Virus record (IMG/VR): IMGVR_UViG_3300043172_000104
Span: 1-44,119 of that record
DNA: 44,119 nucleotides
Source of the DNA: a virus
Reading direction: 5' to 3' (one strand)
Shown here: piece after piece, positions 8,585-17,107 of the stretch
Layout of the letters: the number at the start of each line of letters is the position of its first letter
Numbering within the stretch: the stretch's first letter is position 1
Position numbers and translations under genes: made by a program
Notes under the pieces: generated by a model
What the model was told of the DNA's origin: nothing
The model's database searches: none
What the model saw: the letters and a program-made list of their open reading frames with translations, nothing else

Positions 8585-9604
8585 ATGGCACAAGAATGGA
8601 CATTAGAAGAGATTAGACAGGAAGTGAGGAATGTTAGTGGACGGCCCTCAGTCAATCAAATCTCAGACAGCGAGATAGATGATCGCGTGAACGACTTTTA
8701 TACACAGAGGTTCTCGCAAGACATAGGCGTCTCTAATATCGAGGGTACATATACCATTGATGTTACTGCGACTGATAGCGGCGAGTACGAACTCCCAGCC
8801 TCGGTATTGAGGCTTAATCAGCCAGTAACAATCAATGGGTTGCCGTCTAATGAGTTCTCTTTCTTTCAGGAAGAAGGCCCATTCTTCGTTAGATACCCCG
8901 ACCGTGAAGAATACGTAACGGAGCCAGGCATTGGTATTGGTACGTCTGATTTATCGAAAGTTAAATATAATGACTTTAATTACCAGATAGATAGGTATTC
9001 TTACTCAACAGATTCTGCTGAAGTAGCTCTTAACGGTGATATAGTGCCTCAGAATACATATGCTGCATGGACGCTAAAGATTAGCGTAGGCGGTGATGTT
9101 ACCGTAACTCCTGCTCCTGGTAATGGAACTGGGTACGCCTCGGCAAGACTCGCACTAGAAGCTACGGAGTCTTCTGATAGTGAGCTATCCTATATGGGTT
9201 ATATAACGCTAACAAGAGAAGATAAGGACTACGAACCAAACGTCCCAGACCTTGATGCTTTCGACATAACCGTAACATTCACTGATGGAAGCTTTGACAA
9301 TAGAAGCGTACCAGAGGCTATATTGATATGGCAGAACAAGGTCTTTATGAGGCCAAAGCCAAATGACATATACAGGCTTACGGCAGGTTCAATAGAAAGA
9401 CCAGCCGAGTTAACTTCTGGAGTGTCCCCATTAGATAAGTCATGGGGTAGGGCTATTGCCTATGGAACTGCCATAGAGATTATGGATGAAACGGGCGAAG
9501 ATATATCGACGCAGACCAGAATGTATAAGAAACTTACTGGGTTTGTTAACAGGAAAAAGCAAAATCAAGACGGCAAGGACAGACTTGCCAGTAGGAGTTT
9601 TTAA
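8585..9604 (+). CDS. Putative head-tail adaptor protein
   Basis: A 339-residue protein. The first 45 residues (WTLEEIRQEVRNVSGRP, then QISDSEIDDRVNDFYTQRF) match the helical start of podovirus adaptor proteins that dock under the portal. The rest is beta-rich with several DVT/DIT strands. Its stop overlaps the next start by one base. It probably joins the portal to the tail hub proteins downstream. Confidence 0.65.
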   Translation: MAQEWTLEEIRQEVRNVSGRPSVNQISDSEIDDRVNDFYTQRFSQDIGVSNIEGTYTIDVTATDSGEYELPASVLRLNQPVTINGLPSNEFSFFQEEGPFFVRYPDREEYVTEPGIGIGTSDLSKVKYNDFNYQIDRYSYSTDSAEVALNGDIVPQNTYAAWTLKISVGGDVTVTPAPGNGTGYASARLALEATESSDSELSYMGYITLTREDKDYEPNVPDLDAFDITVTFTDGSFDNRSVPEAILIWQNKVFMRPKPNDIYRLTAGSIERPAELTSGVSPLDKSWGRAIAYGTAIEIMDETGEDISTQTRMYKKLTGFVNRKKQNQDGKDRLASRSF

Positions 9605-10140
9605 TGGGAGCTAATGACACAGTTTATAACAGAAGTTTAGATGGCGGAATGTCGTCAGGTCCAGGTCAGGTATTTACTCCGTGGAGTGAGTGGTCTGAGG
9701 CTGGCAAGTATGCGTTTACCGCCGCAGGGACAACTCCTGCTGTTGGTGCAAGAGACATAGCAAGCGTAGTAGACAGTACATCGGTTCAAGTAATTGAAGT
9801 GCCGTTCAATGCTAATGCAATAATCATGCGATTCACTGGTGCTACGGCTGACGCAATTAATGTGTATGACGTACTAGCGGCTAGAAAAGGTACTGACCAT
9901 TACACCAGGATAGGCACTCTTACCGTCACGACTGGTACCCAGGTATCTAGTGTTGCTAGTCAAGAGTTTGCAGATCAGATAGCCATCTCTAACGAAAGAT
10001 GGCCTGCGACATGGAAGTTCGCTAGTGCTGCTGATGATTATATCGGTGAAGCAGAAGTGGACTTTAGGGGATACTCTCAGATGGCTCTTGTGTGTACGAC
10101 TAACGGTAATGACGGAACAGTAGACATAGCGGGGTACTAA
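9604..10140 (+). CDS. Hypothetical virion protein, 178 aa
   Basis: A Gly/Ser start (NRSLDGGMSSGPGQVFTP) leads into a compact beta-type domain ending NGNDGTVDIAGY. It overlaps the preceding adaptor gene by one base (TAATG) and ends two bases before the next gene. The content suits a small tail or fibre-attachment component. No specific family recognised. Confidence 0.55.
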   Translation: MGANDTVYNRSLDGGMSSGPGQVFTPWSEWSEAGKYAFTAAGTTPAVGARDIASVVDSTSVQVIEVPFNANAIIMRFTGATADAINVYDVLAARKGTDHYTRIGTLTVTTGTQVSSVASQEFADQIAISNERWPATWKFASAADDYIGEAEVDFRGYSQMALVCTTNGNDGTVDIAGY

Positions 10141-10141
10141 T

Positions 10142-11020
10142 ATGTGGGATAAAGGACAACCAGGAGTGGGTATTAAGGCCAAAGACCTTGATGATCTAAT
10201 CCGCACGAATAACACTGCCCTAGAAGCCGCTATAGACAGTGACCATGAGTTTGTCACTGCTGGCGACCAGTCAGGCAAGCACCAAGTCATTCATATCATA
10301 GAGCAATCATCTCCAGGCGCATCAGACCCAGACGAAGGCAACTTGACTGCTGTTGACTCTGGAACACAGCCAGAGCTTGAGTTTACGTCTGAGGATGGGA
10401 ATGCTGTTACGCTTACGTCTGATGGAAAGCTAGGTTCTTCGTCTATTGATGTGACGGCTAATGACGTAGTTATCGCGGGGACTCTTGATGTCGTAGGAGC
10501 AACAGGTATAGACGGTGCTTTTGATGTTAATACCGACAAGTTCACGGTCGATACCGATGGAAATACAGCAATATCCGGAACGCTTGATGTTACAGGTGCA
10601 ACAGAACTCATCGGAGTTGCAACGGTAGCAGATGGGTCTAAGACAAAAACAGACGTAGCACCTACTGCTGGAAGTTCTGAGTTGGCTAATGCAAAATACG
10701 TTGACGATAGTATTGCGTCACTAGTAGTCCCACCAGCCTTAACTGGTGCTTCTGGTTCTAATGGAGAAATCGCCATAGGATCATTAGAAGTGAAGTGGGG
10801 AAAGAAAGCGATTTCAGCCAATACTTCATCAACCATAACTTTCACATCAGAAGGATTGTCGGCCTTTAGTAATGTAGCGTTCCAACCTTACGCTTCGTAT
10901 CAATCAGATTCAGTAGATATGAACGCGTGTGGTGCATCGCTATTGACAACGACAACTGTGCAATTAACGAACGGCGATAGTCAATCTAGAACTATATCAT
11001 GGCTTGCAATAGGAAGATAA
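10142..11020 (+). CDS. Tail fibre-like protein with gp53-like C-terminus
   Basis: A 292-residue fibre. The centre has repeats of the form GTLDVVGATGIDGAFDV and GTLDVTGATELIG (about residues 105-165), typical of trimeric phage fibre shafts. A KYVDDSIASL junction follows. The C-terminal 85 residues (EVKWGKKAISANTSSTITF, NVAFQPYAS, final TISWLAIGR) resemble the gp53-like receptor-binding C-terminal domain. It probably binds the host surface. Confidence 0.75.
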   Translation: MWDKGQPGVGIKAKDLDDLIRTNNTALEAAIDSDHEFVTAGDQSGKHQVIHIIEQSSPGASDPDEGNLTAVDSGTQPELEFTSEDGNAVTLTSDGKLGSSSIDVTANDVVIAGTLDVVGATGIDGAFDVNTDKFTVDTDGNTAISGTLDVTGATELIGVATVADGSKTKTDVAPTAGSSELANAKYVDDSIASLVVPPALTGASGSNGEIAIGSLEVKWGKKAISANTSSTITFTSEGLSAFSNVAFQPYASYQSDSVDMNACGASLLTTTTVQLTNGDSQSRTISWLAIGR

Positions 11021-11021
11021 T

Positions 11022-13262
11022 ATGCCATATAAACCATACCCAATACTAGACTTCAATACAGGACTATTCACAGCAAAAGAATCATGGATAAGCCCAAAGG
11101 ATGCCTTTACGTCTATACAGAACGGAAGTGCAGATAGGGGCGTGCTTAAGAAGCGTGGTGGCTATAACGTATTCGCTACACATGGAGCGTTTGAAGAGAA
11201 GTTAGCCACTGGCGATGGAGTAGTAGTTGCTTATACGTCTGCGTTATTTCTGTCTGATATGTACGAGAATGTAGGTAGTGCGATAGATTTCGATGACGCA
11301 AACTCAGACGACACGGCTAATTGGACTGACACCAACGCAACTATAGCTTATAATGCCTCTGACTACACAATAACAGCTACGTCTGCTAACGGGACAGTGA
11401 CAAGAGACGCTACTGTTACCTCTGGCAAGTACTACAGGATAAAAGCTGACATATCTGCATCTAGTGGCGAGACTGAACTCAAGATACTATTTAATGGTAG
11501 TGCTGTTACATCTTCATATAATATTGACGCTGTTTCAGGATTTATCGAATGGAATCAGGTGTTCCTAGCAAACTCTACTGGAGCAACCACTTACGGCATA
11601 GAGATAATAAACACAGAAGCAGTCTTACTAAACAATATCTCCATCTACGAGGTAGAGGTGATCGGGAGTATAAAGACTGATGACCTAGTAAATGGGTCGA
11701 ACATAACAATCACAGATGGCGTTGAGACGTTCACTGACGACGGCGTAGGGACGCTCACAGGCGACTTGGGCGGGTCTGGGACCATTAACTACCTAACGGG
11801 CCAATACAGCCTCACATTCGACACAGCACCCCCTAACGGCTCTAATATAACGGCTAGCTACAGGTTTAACGCACCAGACAGACCAGTCATGGGATTACCG
11901 AACTACTTAGTAGGTAATGACCCAACTCTCCTTAGATTTGATACCGAGAAGGCATTCAAGCTAGACGAGAACAATGAGATATTCAATGAGATACCCTTCA
12001 AGGATGGAAACTCCGTCACTGAGTTCTCAGGAGACGAATCCGACTTCTTCTGGTCACAGAACTGGGTAGACAGGATGTACATAACAAACAATGCAGATCA
12101 AATACAGTTATACGAAGGTGATGTATTAGAAGACTACGACATAGACCTATCCGATGAAGAGACGGGCAATGACATTGACACGGCATTGATGATATTCATA
12201 TACAAGAGTCGTGTAATGATACTAAGGACTACTGAGGGCGGTACGGTACATTTCCAGCGAGCAAGATGGTCTGATGTGTCTGTTGGTGGTATTGTTACGT
12301 GGTCGGATGAGTTCGTAGACGCACCTACCGAGGAGATAATCGTATCCGCTGGATTCCTTAATGAAGACTTGATTGTGTTCTTTGAGTCGTCTGTGTGGAA
12401 GCTAATATACACGGGCGATACGGTACTTCCGTTTAGGTGGGAGAGAATCTCTGAGTTTCAGGGCTCTCCTTCGACGTTTGGCGTTGTTACGTTCACAGAC
12501 AAGCTAGCAACGCCAGGTCAATTCAATATGCTAGGTGCGACATCTACAGCAGTATTCGGCCTTGACCAACGAATACCAAGAGAGATACTTAACTTCCAAC
12601 AGGATAAGGCTGAATTGTCATACGGTTCTCGTATAGACGAGACTAACGAAGCTATATTTACATTCGTATCACCAGAGAACACGGATGGATTCCCAGATTC
12701 TCAGATCGTTCTTAATTTTGACAATAATTCTTATTCTCTATACGACCTACCAATACACTCAATTGGACAGACCGTAGTAAACTCAGACCTAATACTTGAC
12801 AATATAGAAGAGATACTAGACACTATCAATGAATCATTCGATGACAAGTCACTTCAGGCTGGATTCCCAATAACGATATTTGGCGATAAGAACGGTGTGG
12901 TATACCAATACAACGTAACATCTGCTGACGGCGACTCAAAGATAGACTTTAATATGAAGACTATCCAGCTTAACCCAGCTACCGCACAGGGAGTTAGTGT
13001 TAGGCTAGGCTATGTAGACTTCCTCGTTACGTCAGACTCAAGTAATACCATTGATATAAGCCTATTCTTGAACCAAGAGAACACGGCATATCTCACTGAG
13101 ACTATTGACTGCGTAGATGACGGAGACAAGACATGGAAGAGGGTCTACTCTGGAGCGGTATCTAACTACCATCAAATAGGCATACAGAATAACACATCCA
13201 CAGATGATCCTGAAATCCACGCCATAGTACCTTACTTTGATCTTGGAGGTAGGCAAGTATGA
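11022..13262 (+). CDS. Tail hub / stabilisation protein, gp10- or gp12-like
   Basis: A 746-residue protein. Its start, with SPKDAFTSIQNGSADRGVLKKRGGYN, is the hallmark of large podovirus tail tube hub proteins (T7 gp12 and P22 gp10 type), where the RGVLKKRGG motif recurs. The middle carries a beta insert (SITITDGVETFTDDG-like strands). The C-terminus overlaps the next start by four bases. It would form the tail nozzle below the adaptor. Confidence 0.72.
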   Translation: MPYKPYPILDFNTGLFTAKESWISPKDAFTSIQNGSADRGVLKKRGGYNVFATHGAFEEKLATGDGVVVAYTSALFLSDMYENVGSAIDFDDANSDDTANWTDTNATIAYNASDYTITATSANGTVTRDATVTSGKYYRIKADISASSGETELKILFNGSAVTSSYNIDAVSGFIEWNQVFLANSTGATTYGIEIINTEAVLLNNISIYEVEVIGSIKTDDLVNGSNITITDGVETFTDDGVGTLTGDLGGSGTINYLTGQYSLTFDTAPPNGSNITASYRFNAPDRPVMGLPNYLVGNDPTLLRFDTEKAFKLDENNEIFNEIPFKDGNSVTEFSGDESDFFWSQNWVDRMYITNNADQIQLYEGDVLEDYDIDLSDEETGNDIDTALMIFIYKSRVMILRTTEGGTVHFQRARWSDVSVGGIVTWSDEFVDAPTEEIIVSAGFLNEDLIVFFESSVWKLIYTGDTVLPFRWERISEFQGSPSTFGVVTFTDKLATPGQFNMLGATSTAVFGLDQRIPREILNFQQDKAELSYGSRIDETNEAIFTFVSPENTDGFPDSQIVLNFDNNSYSLYDLPIHSIGQTVVNSDLILDNIEEILDTINESFDDKSLQAGFPITIFGDKNGVVYQYNVTSADGDSKIDFNMKTIQLNPATAQGVSVRLGYVDFLVTSDSSNTIDISLFLNQENTAYLTETIDCVDDGDKTWKRVYSGAVSNYHQIGIQNNTSTDDPEIHAIVPYFDLGGRQV

Positions 13263-14494
13263 CAATGGAAAACATAACGGAGTCAGTAAAGCCTCCAGAC
13301 GCTTCGGGTAAGAATGACCTCCAGCTATACTCAACTAGTTTCTCTAATTGGCTTAATTCCTTGTATGTGACAATATCTACGAGGATTAACTGGCTACTTG
13401 GGTTCTTCATTGATACTGGTGAGTTCGCTCCTGGGTTTGGTCCTGTTTCGTATATTGACTTTGATATAACTTATATGGACGGTCAAGAAGAAGGTCGTCT
13501 TCAGTGGAATAGCGACGATGGTACTCTTGAAGTAGGGATGCCAGGCGGGTCTGTAAATCTCCAGATAGGGCAAGAGATGCTTGTTAGGGTCACTAATGAT
13601 ACCGTTAATCTTATCCCTAATGGTACTCCTGTTTATGTATCTTCGGCTACTGGGACAAATATAAAAATAACTCCAGCCGATGCAGACTTTGTTGGAGGTG
13701 TAGGGCTTAGGACTTTTGCTGTAACAACTGAAGACATTCCTGGCTCACAAAAAGGTTATGTAGTAACGCAAGGTTTCGTTAGAGATATAGATACTACATT
13801 TGCTGTAGCTGCTGGATTGCCTGTATATTTGGAAGTAGGTGGAGGGTTTACAACAACCGCTCCAATAGCACCTAATATAACTTATCTGGTTGGAGTTGTT
13901 ACAATAGCGAACAGTGCCAATGGCGGTGAGATTTATGTTATTCAGACTTCAATACCTAATTTAAATAGCCTTAGCGATGTAGACGTAGACAGTATATCTG
14001 ACACAGACAAGCTTGTATGGAATGCGTCAAATACAAGATGGGAAAACGAACCTACTCCATTTGGCGAAATATACACAGAAGACAACGTAACAGAAACCGT
14101 CATATCGACAATAGGGACATTTACTCAGGTTACAATATTCGACACTAACGGAGAGAGTAACAATACCACTCCTGACCATACTAGTGATGATATAACAATA
14201 ACTGAAGCAGGCAGGTATATGATTACCTGCTCAATGGCAGTTGGAAGTGCGGGTGGTTCAGCTAATACCTTACATATTCATGTAGCCAAAAACAACGATA
14301 GTGTCGAGTTTGCAAACGTACATGCACATAGGCGAATGTCAGGAGGTGCAGGAGATAAAGGTAGCGTGAGCTTGTCAGGGATAGTTAATCTTCAGGTAGA
14401 TGATACAATTGAATTGTGGATCACTAACGACACAAGCACTCAAAATTACGTAGTCGAAGATGTAACTTTAAGTATTATACGAATAATAAGATAG
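13259..14494 (+). CDS. Fibre protein with C1q-like C-terminal domain
   Basis: A 411-residue protein. The N-terminus (about 1-80) has an aromatic, Leu-rich segment that may anchor it to the tail. The middle (about 80-240) looks like a beta-rich fibre domain. The last 130 residues (from ETVISTIGTFTQVTIF through TEAGRYMITCSMAVG to VVEDVTLSIIRI) have the strand pattern of C1q/TNF-like receptor-binding heads, with the AGRYMITC motif. A host-recognition role is likely. The 63 bp that follow hold no gene. Confidence 0.72.
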   Translation: MTMENITESVKPPDASGKNDLQLYSTSFSNWLNSLYVTISTRINWLLGFFIDTGEFAPGFGPVSYIDFDITYMDGQEEGRLQWNSDDGTLEVGMPGGSVNLQIGQEMLVRVTNDTVNLIPNGTPVYVSSATGTNIKITPADADFVGGVGLRTFAVTTEDIPGSQKGYVVTQGFVRDIDTTFAVAAGLPVYLEVGGGFTTTAPIAPNITYLVGVVTIANSANGGEIYVIQTSIPNLNSLSDVDVDSISDTDKLVWNASNTRWENEPTPFGEIYTEDNVTETVISTIGTFTQVTIFDTNGESNNTTPDHTSDDITITEAGRYMITCSMAVGSAGGSANTLHIHVAKNNDSVEFANVHAHRRMSGGAGDKGSVSLSGIVNLQVDDTIELWITNDTSTQNYVVEDVTLSIIRIIR

Positions 14495-14557
14495 TACGAA
14501 GGATATAGGAAATTAGAGTAAGAAGACCTAACAGAGAGATAAGGCATAGGAGAGACA

Positions 14558-15019
14558 ATGAAGACAGCAGAGAGTTTAGAGTTCGTAAGAACGAGAGATT
14601 TTAACCTAATACCGGCTTACCTTTTCAATCAGTTCAAAGACCTAAAGTGTGACCCCAAGGACTTATACTTCTGGGGTAAAGCAGCAGCAGAACAACCATT
14701 GACCCTTTTGTATGTCGCTATAAACGACAAGCACAAGATTAAGGGGTTCATGTGGGCGTCACTTGACGTACTAGAGAAGTGCGTTCATATCAAGGCAATG
14801 ACGATTGATAAGGACTACCAAGGTGGCAATATACTCAAGAAGGCATACGGTAAGATTAAAGAGGAAATAGATTCCTTTAATAAACGTGCTACTCCGGAGC
14901 AGCAAATAAACAATAAAATTAAGTTCCACACAACCAGACCTAATGCGTTTGAAAAACAAGGCAAGGAGCTTGGGTGGAAAATCAGCAGACAAGCAATTAT
15001 GGAGATTGAACTAGAATGA
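14558..15019 (+). CDS. GNAT-fold acetyltransferase-like virion-block protein
   Basis: A 153-residue protein. The pattern LYVAINDKHKIKGFMWASLD followed by IKAMTIDKDYQGGNILKKAYGK-like spacing is that of the GNAT fold. DYQGGNILKKAYG resembles the Q/R-x-x-G-x-G/A acetyl-CoA loop, although the second glycine position is Asn/Ile. A YFWGKAAAEQP segment lies in the N-terminal region. Similar GNAT-like genes occur in the virion blocks of podoviruses, with roles in structure or modification unproven. It overlaps the next gene by four bases. Confidence 0.6.
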   Translation: MKTAESLEFVRTRDFNLIPAYLFNQFKDLKCDPKDLYFWGKAAAEQPLTLLYVAINDKHKIKGFMWASLDVLEKCVHIKAMTIDKDYQGGNILKKAYGKIKEEIDSFNKRATPEQQINNKIKFHTTRPNAFEKQGKELGWKISRQAIMEIELE

Positions 15020-15969
15020 TGAATTATGATCCAAATGCAGGTAGACGACCGATGTTGGGTGGGATAGGCGCTAGGTATCTAGGCGATGGTGGCGGGACTG
15101 ATATTAGCCAAGAGTCGGTTCTTAGCAAGGGGCAGTCAGGTCTACTAGACCAACTAACTCAGCTACTTAGCGGAGAACTAGGTCAAGGTGGCCCAGTTTT
15201 TGGCGGGAATAGGGTAGCAGGTCTATCTCCATTGCAACAGCAGTCGTTCGGTGCTGCTGGCGGTGCAGTCCCACTTGCTCAACAGGCGTTTGGCTTCGGA
15301 ACACAGCTACCAGAGGCACTAGGTCAGGCACAAGAGGCTCTGACTCAGACTCTACAGCCATTCGATCCAGAGTCTACAATATCAAACTTCGCTCCAGCAA
15401 GAGATGCCGCCGTTAGGAATTTCGAGAACGTAACGGTTCCTTCTATTCTGGAAAGGTTTGCTGGTGCTAATGCCGTGAGTAGTTCGGCTGCACCACAGGC
15501 AGTCGCTAATGCTGGGCGTGACCTGTCGCTAGGTCTTTCCTCGCAATTGGGTCAACTACTGAACCAAGGCGAGCAGTCTCAGCTTAATAGACAACAGCAA
15601 GGCATAGGGCAGGCATTACAGGTCGCGGGAGCGCCTCTAGCGTTAACTCAGCAGGCAGGACAGGCTGGATTGGGGTTACTAGGCGGAGCGGCCGGTTTCG
15701 GCTCACAGCAGCGTAGTTTAGAGCAGCAGAAGTTGAATGCTTTAATGGCTCAATTCCAAGAAGGTCAAGCCAGCAATAACCAATTCCTTAACCTCTTGCC
15801 ATTAGCACTTGGCACACAGGCATTTGAGAACGTAGCTCAGCAGGGTGGCGGTGGATTAGGTGGCGTGCTGGGTGGTGCATTAGGTGCGTTTGCGGGAACT
15901 GAAAAGGGAGCGGGCGGCATAAGTAATATTCTCGGCGGAATCCCAGGTTTAGGTAGCTTTTTCGGATAA
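15016..15969 (+). CDS. Putative ejection protein A, Gly/Gln-rich
   Basis: A 317-residue, low-complexity Gly/Gln/Leu/Ala protein (for example GLSPLQQQSFGAAGGAVPLA, GGLGGVLGGALGAFAGTEKG). Composition and position, first of three such genes before the membrane protein gene, fit the small internal or ejection proteins of P22-like and related phages, which leave the head and help DNA cross the envelope. Glycine-zipper-like runs near the end could insert in membranes. Confidence 0.65.
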   Translation: MMNYDPNAGRRPMLGGIGARYLGDGGGTDISQESVLSKGQSGLLDQLTQLLSGELGQGGPVFGGNRVAGLSPLQQQSFGAAGGAVPLAQQAFGFGTQLPEALGQAQEALTQTLQPFDPESTISNFAPARDAAVRNFENVTVPSILERFAGANAVSSSAAPQAVANAGRDLSLGLSSQLGQLLNQGEQSQLNRQQQGIGQALQVAGAPLALTQQAGQAGLGLLGGAAGFGSQQRSLEQQKLNALMAQFQEGQASNNQFLNLLPLALGTQAFENVAQQGGGGLGGVLGGALGAFAGTEKGAGGISNILGGIPGLGSFFG

Positions 15970-15978
15970 GGAACAATT

Positions 15979-17097
15979 ATGGTACAAGTAATACAAAGAC
16001 CAGATAAATTTCAAGGACTTGCCGCTGCATTGCAGGGTATAATCCAAGGTCAGGCAGCTAGGCATCAGAAGCAACAGCAGGCAAACCAAATAGCCTCTGT
16101 CAACCAGTTCTTCCAAGCAGGCGGAACGGGTCCGGCTCCACAGGTAGATAATCCAGCAGCACAACAGCTTCTGACGCAGGGACTAGGTCAGCAGAGGCAG
16201 TTTAGTCAACAACGGGAGCAGGCAATTGCTATACAGAATCTAAAGAACAAGGCAGCTGCGGGCAAGACTAGCTTAAGAGTAGTAGAAGACCCAGAGACAG
16301 GTGAATTCATTCAGCAACTACAGGACGAACAGGGCAACGTTATAAGGGAACTTGGCCCAGCAACCCCTACTCAAATAAAACAAGGAGTTACGCCGGAAAC
16401 GGTAGCGAAGCCGACTATAGCAAAAATAGAGAAGGACTTGATCGACCTTCAGTCTACTGTAGGAGAATTGGATGTTATTAAAGACGACTTTGACCCAAAC
16501 TTCTTCCTTACATTTGACCCTAAGAACCCACTAGGAGACAGTAAATTCTCGGCATTCATAACAGAGCGAGCTAGGAAATTCGGAGTAACGCCATCTGCGG
16601 CAAGACAGGACTTCTTAGACAGAAAGACTAAATTCTTTGCTGACTCGAAAAGAGTCTTCCTTAAGTTCAGGAAATTTATAACTGGTGTAGCTGGTGGTAT
16701 GCAAGAGTTTAAGGAGATAGCCAAGTCTACTATCGACCCTGAAAAGGACTCAGATATTTCGTTTATGGCTAAGATGAGGTCAATGCGAGAAAATGCCATG
16801 AGACTCGATAAGATTATGAGGACTATTAGAGATAAAGGTTTCGAGCCAACGAAAGACAATATAAAGGCAGAATTAAACAATGCTGGTGGGCTAGATAATA
16901 TAGAGATAGGCGAAGGCGTACAACAAGAACAGGTCCAGCAGGCAGAACCAATTTCGCCCGCAATTCAGCAACAGACCGGAATACCATCCCTTCAGGAGTT
17001 AAGAAATATGTCAACTCCTCCAGAATCCGTAGATAGAAATTCAATCGTCGAGCAAGACTTAGACAACTTAACATTAGAGCAGCTACAGAACTTATAG
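15979..17097 (+). CDS. Putative ejection protein B
   Basis: A 372-residue protein. The N-terminal 80 residues are Gln/Ala-rich helix (QGIIQGQAARHQKQQQANQ), and the middle is charged and helical (KIEKDLIDLQSTVGELDVIK). The end is acidic with a Leu repeat (DLDNLTLEQLQNL). It lacks enzyme motifs. By position it is the second of three likely ejection proteins. Confidence 0.6.
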   Translation: MVQVIQRPDKFQGLAAALQGIIQGQAARHQKQQQANQIASVNQFFQAGGTGPAPQVDNPAAQQLLTQGLGQQRQFSQQREQAIAIQNLKNKAAAGKTSLRVVEDPETGEFIQQLQDEQGNVIRELGPATPTQIKQGVTPETVAKPTIAKIEKDLIDLQSTVGELDVIKDDFDPNFFLTFDPKNPLGDSKFSAFITERARKFGVTPSAARQDFLDRKTKFFADSKRVFLKFRKFITGVAGGMQEFKEIAKSTIDPEKDSDISFMAKMRSMRENAMRLDKIMRTIRDKGFEPTKDNIKAELNNAGGLDNIEIGEGVQQEQVQQAEPISPAIQQQTGIPSLQELRNMSTPPESVDRNSIVEQDLDNLTLEQLQNL

Positions 17098-17107
17098 GAG
17101 TCCAGAG

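Noticed and set aside
10142-14494. Diversity-generating retroelement target in the fibre genes
   Set aside because: No reverse transcriptase, template repeat or adenine-biased variable pair is visible in the window.
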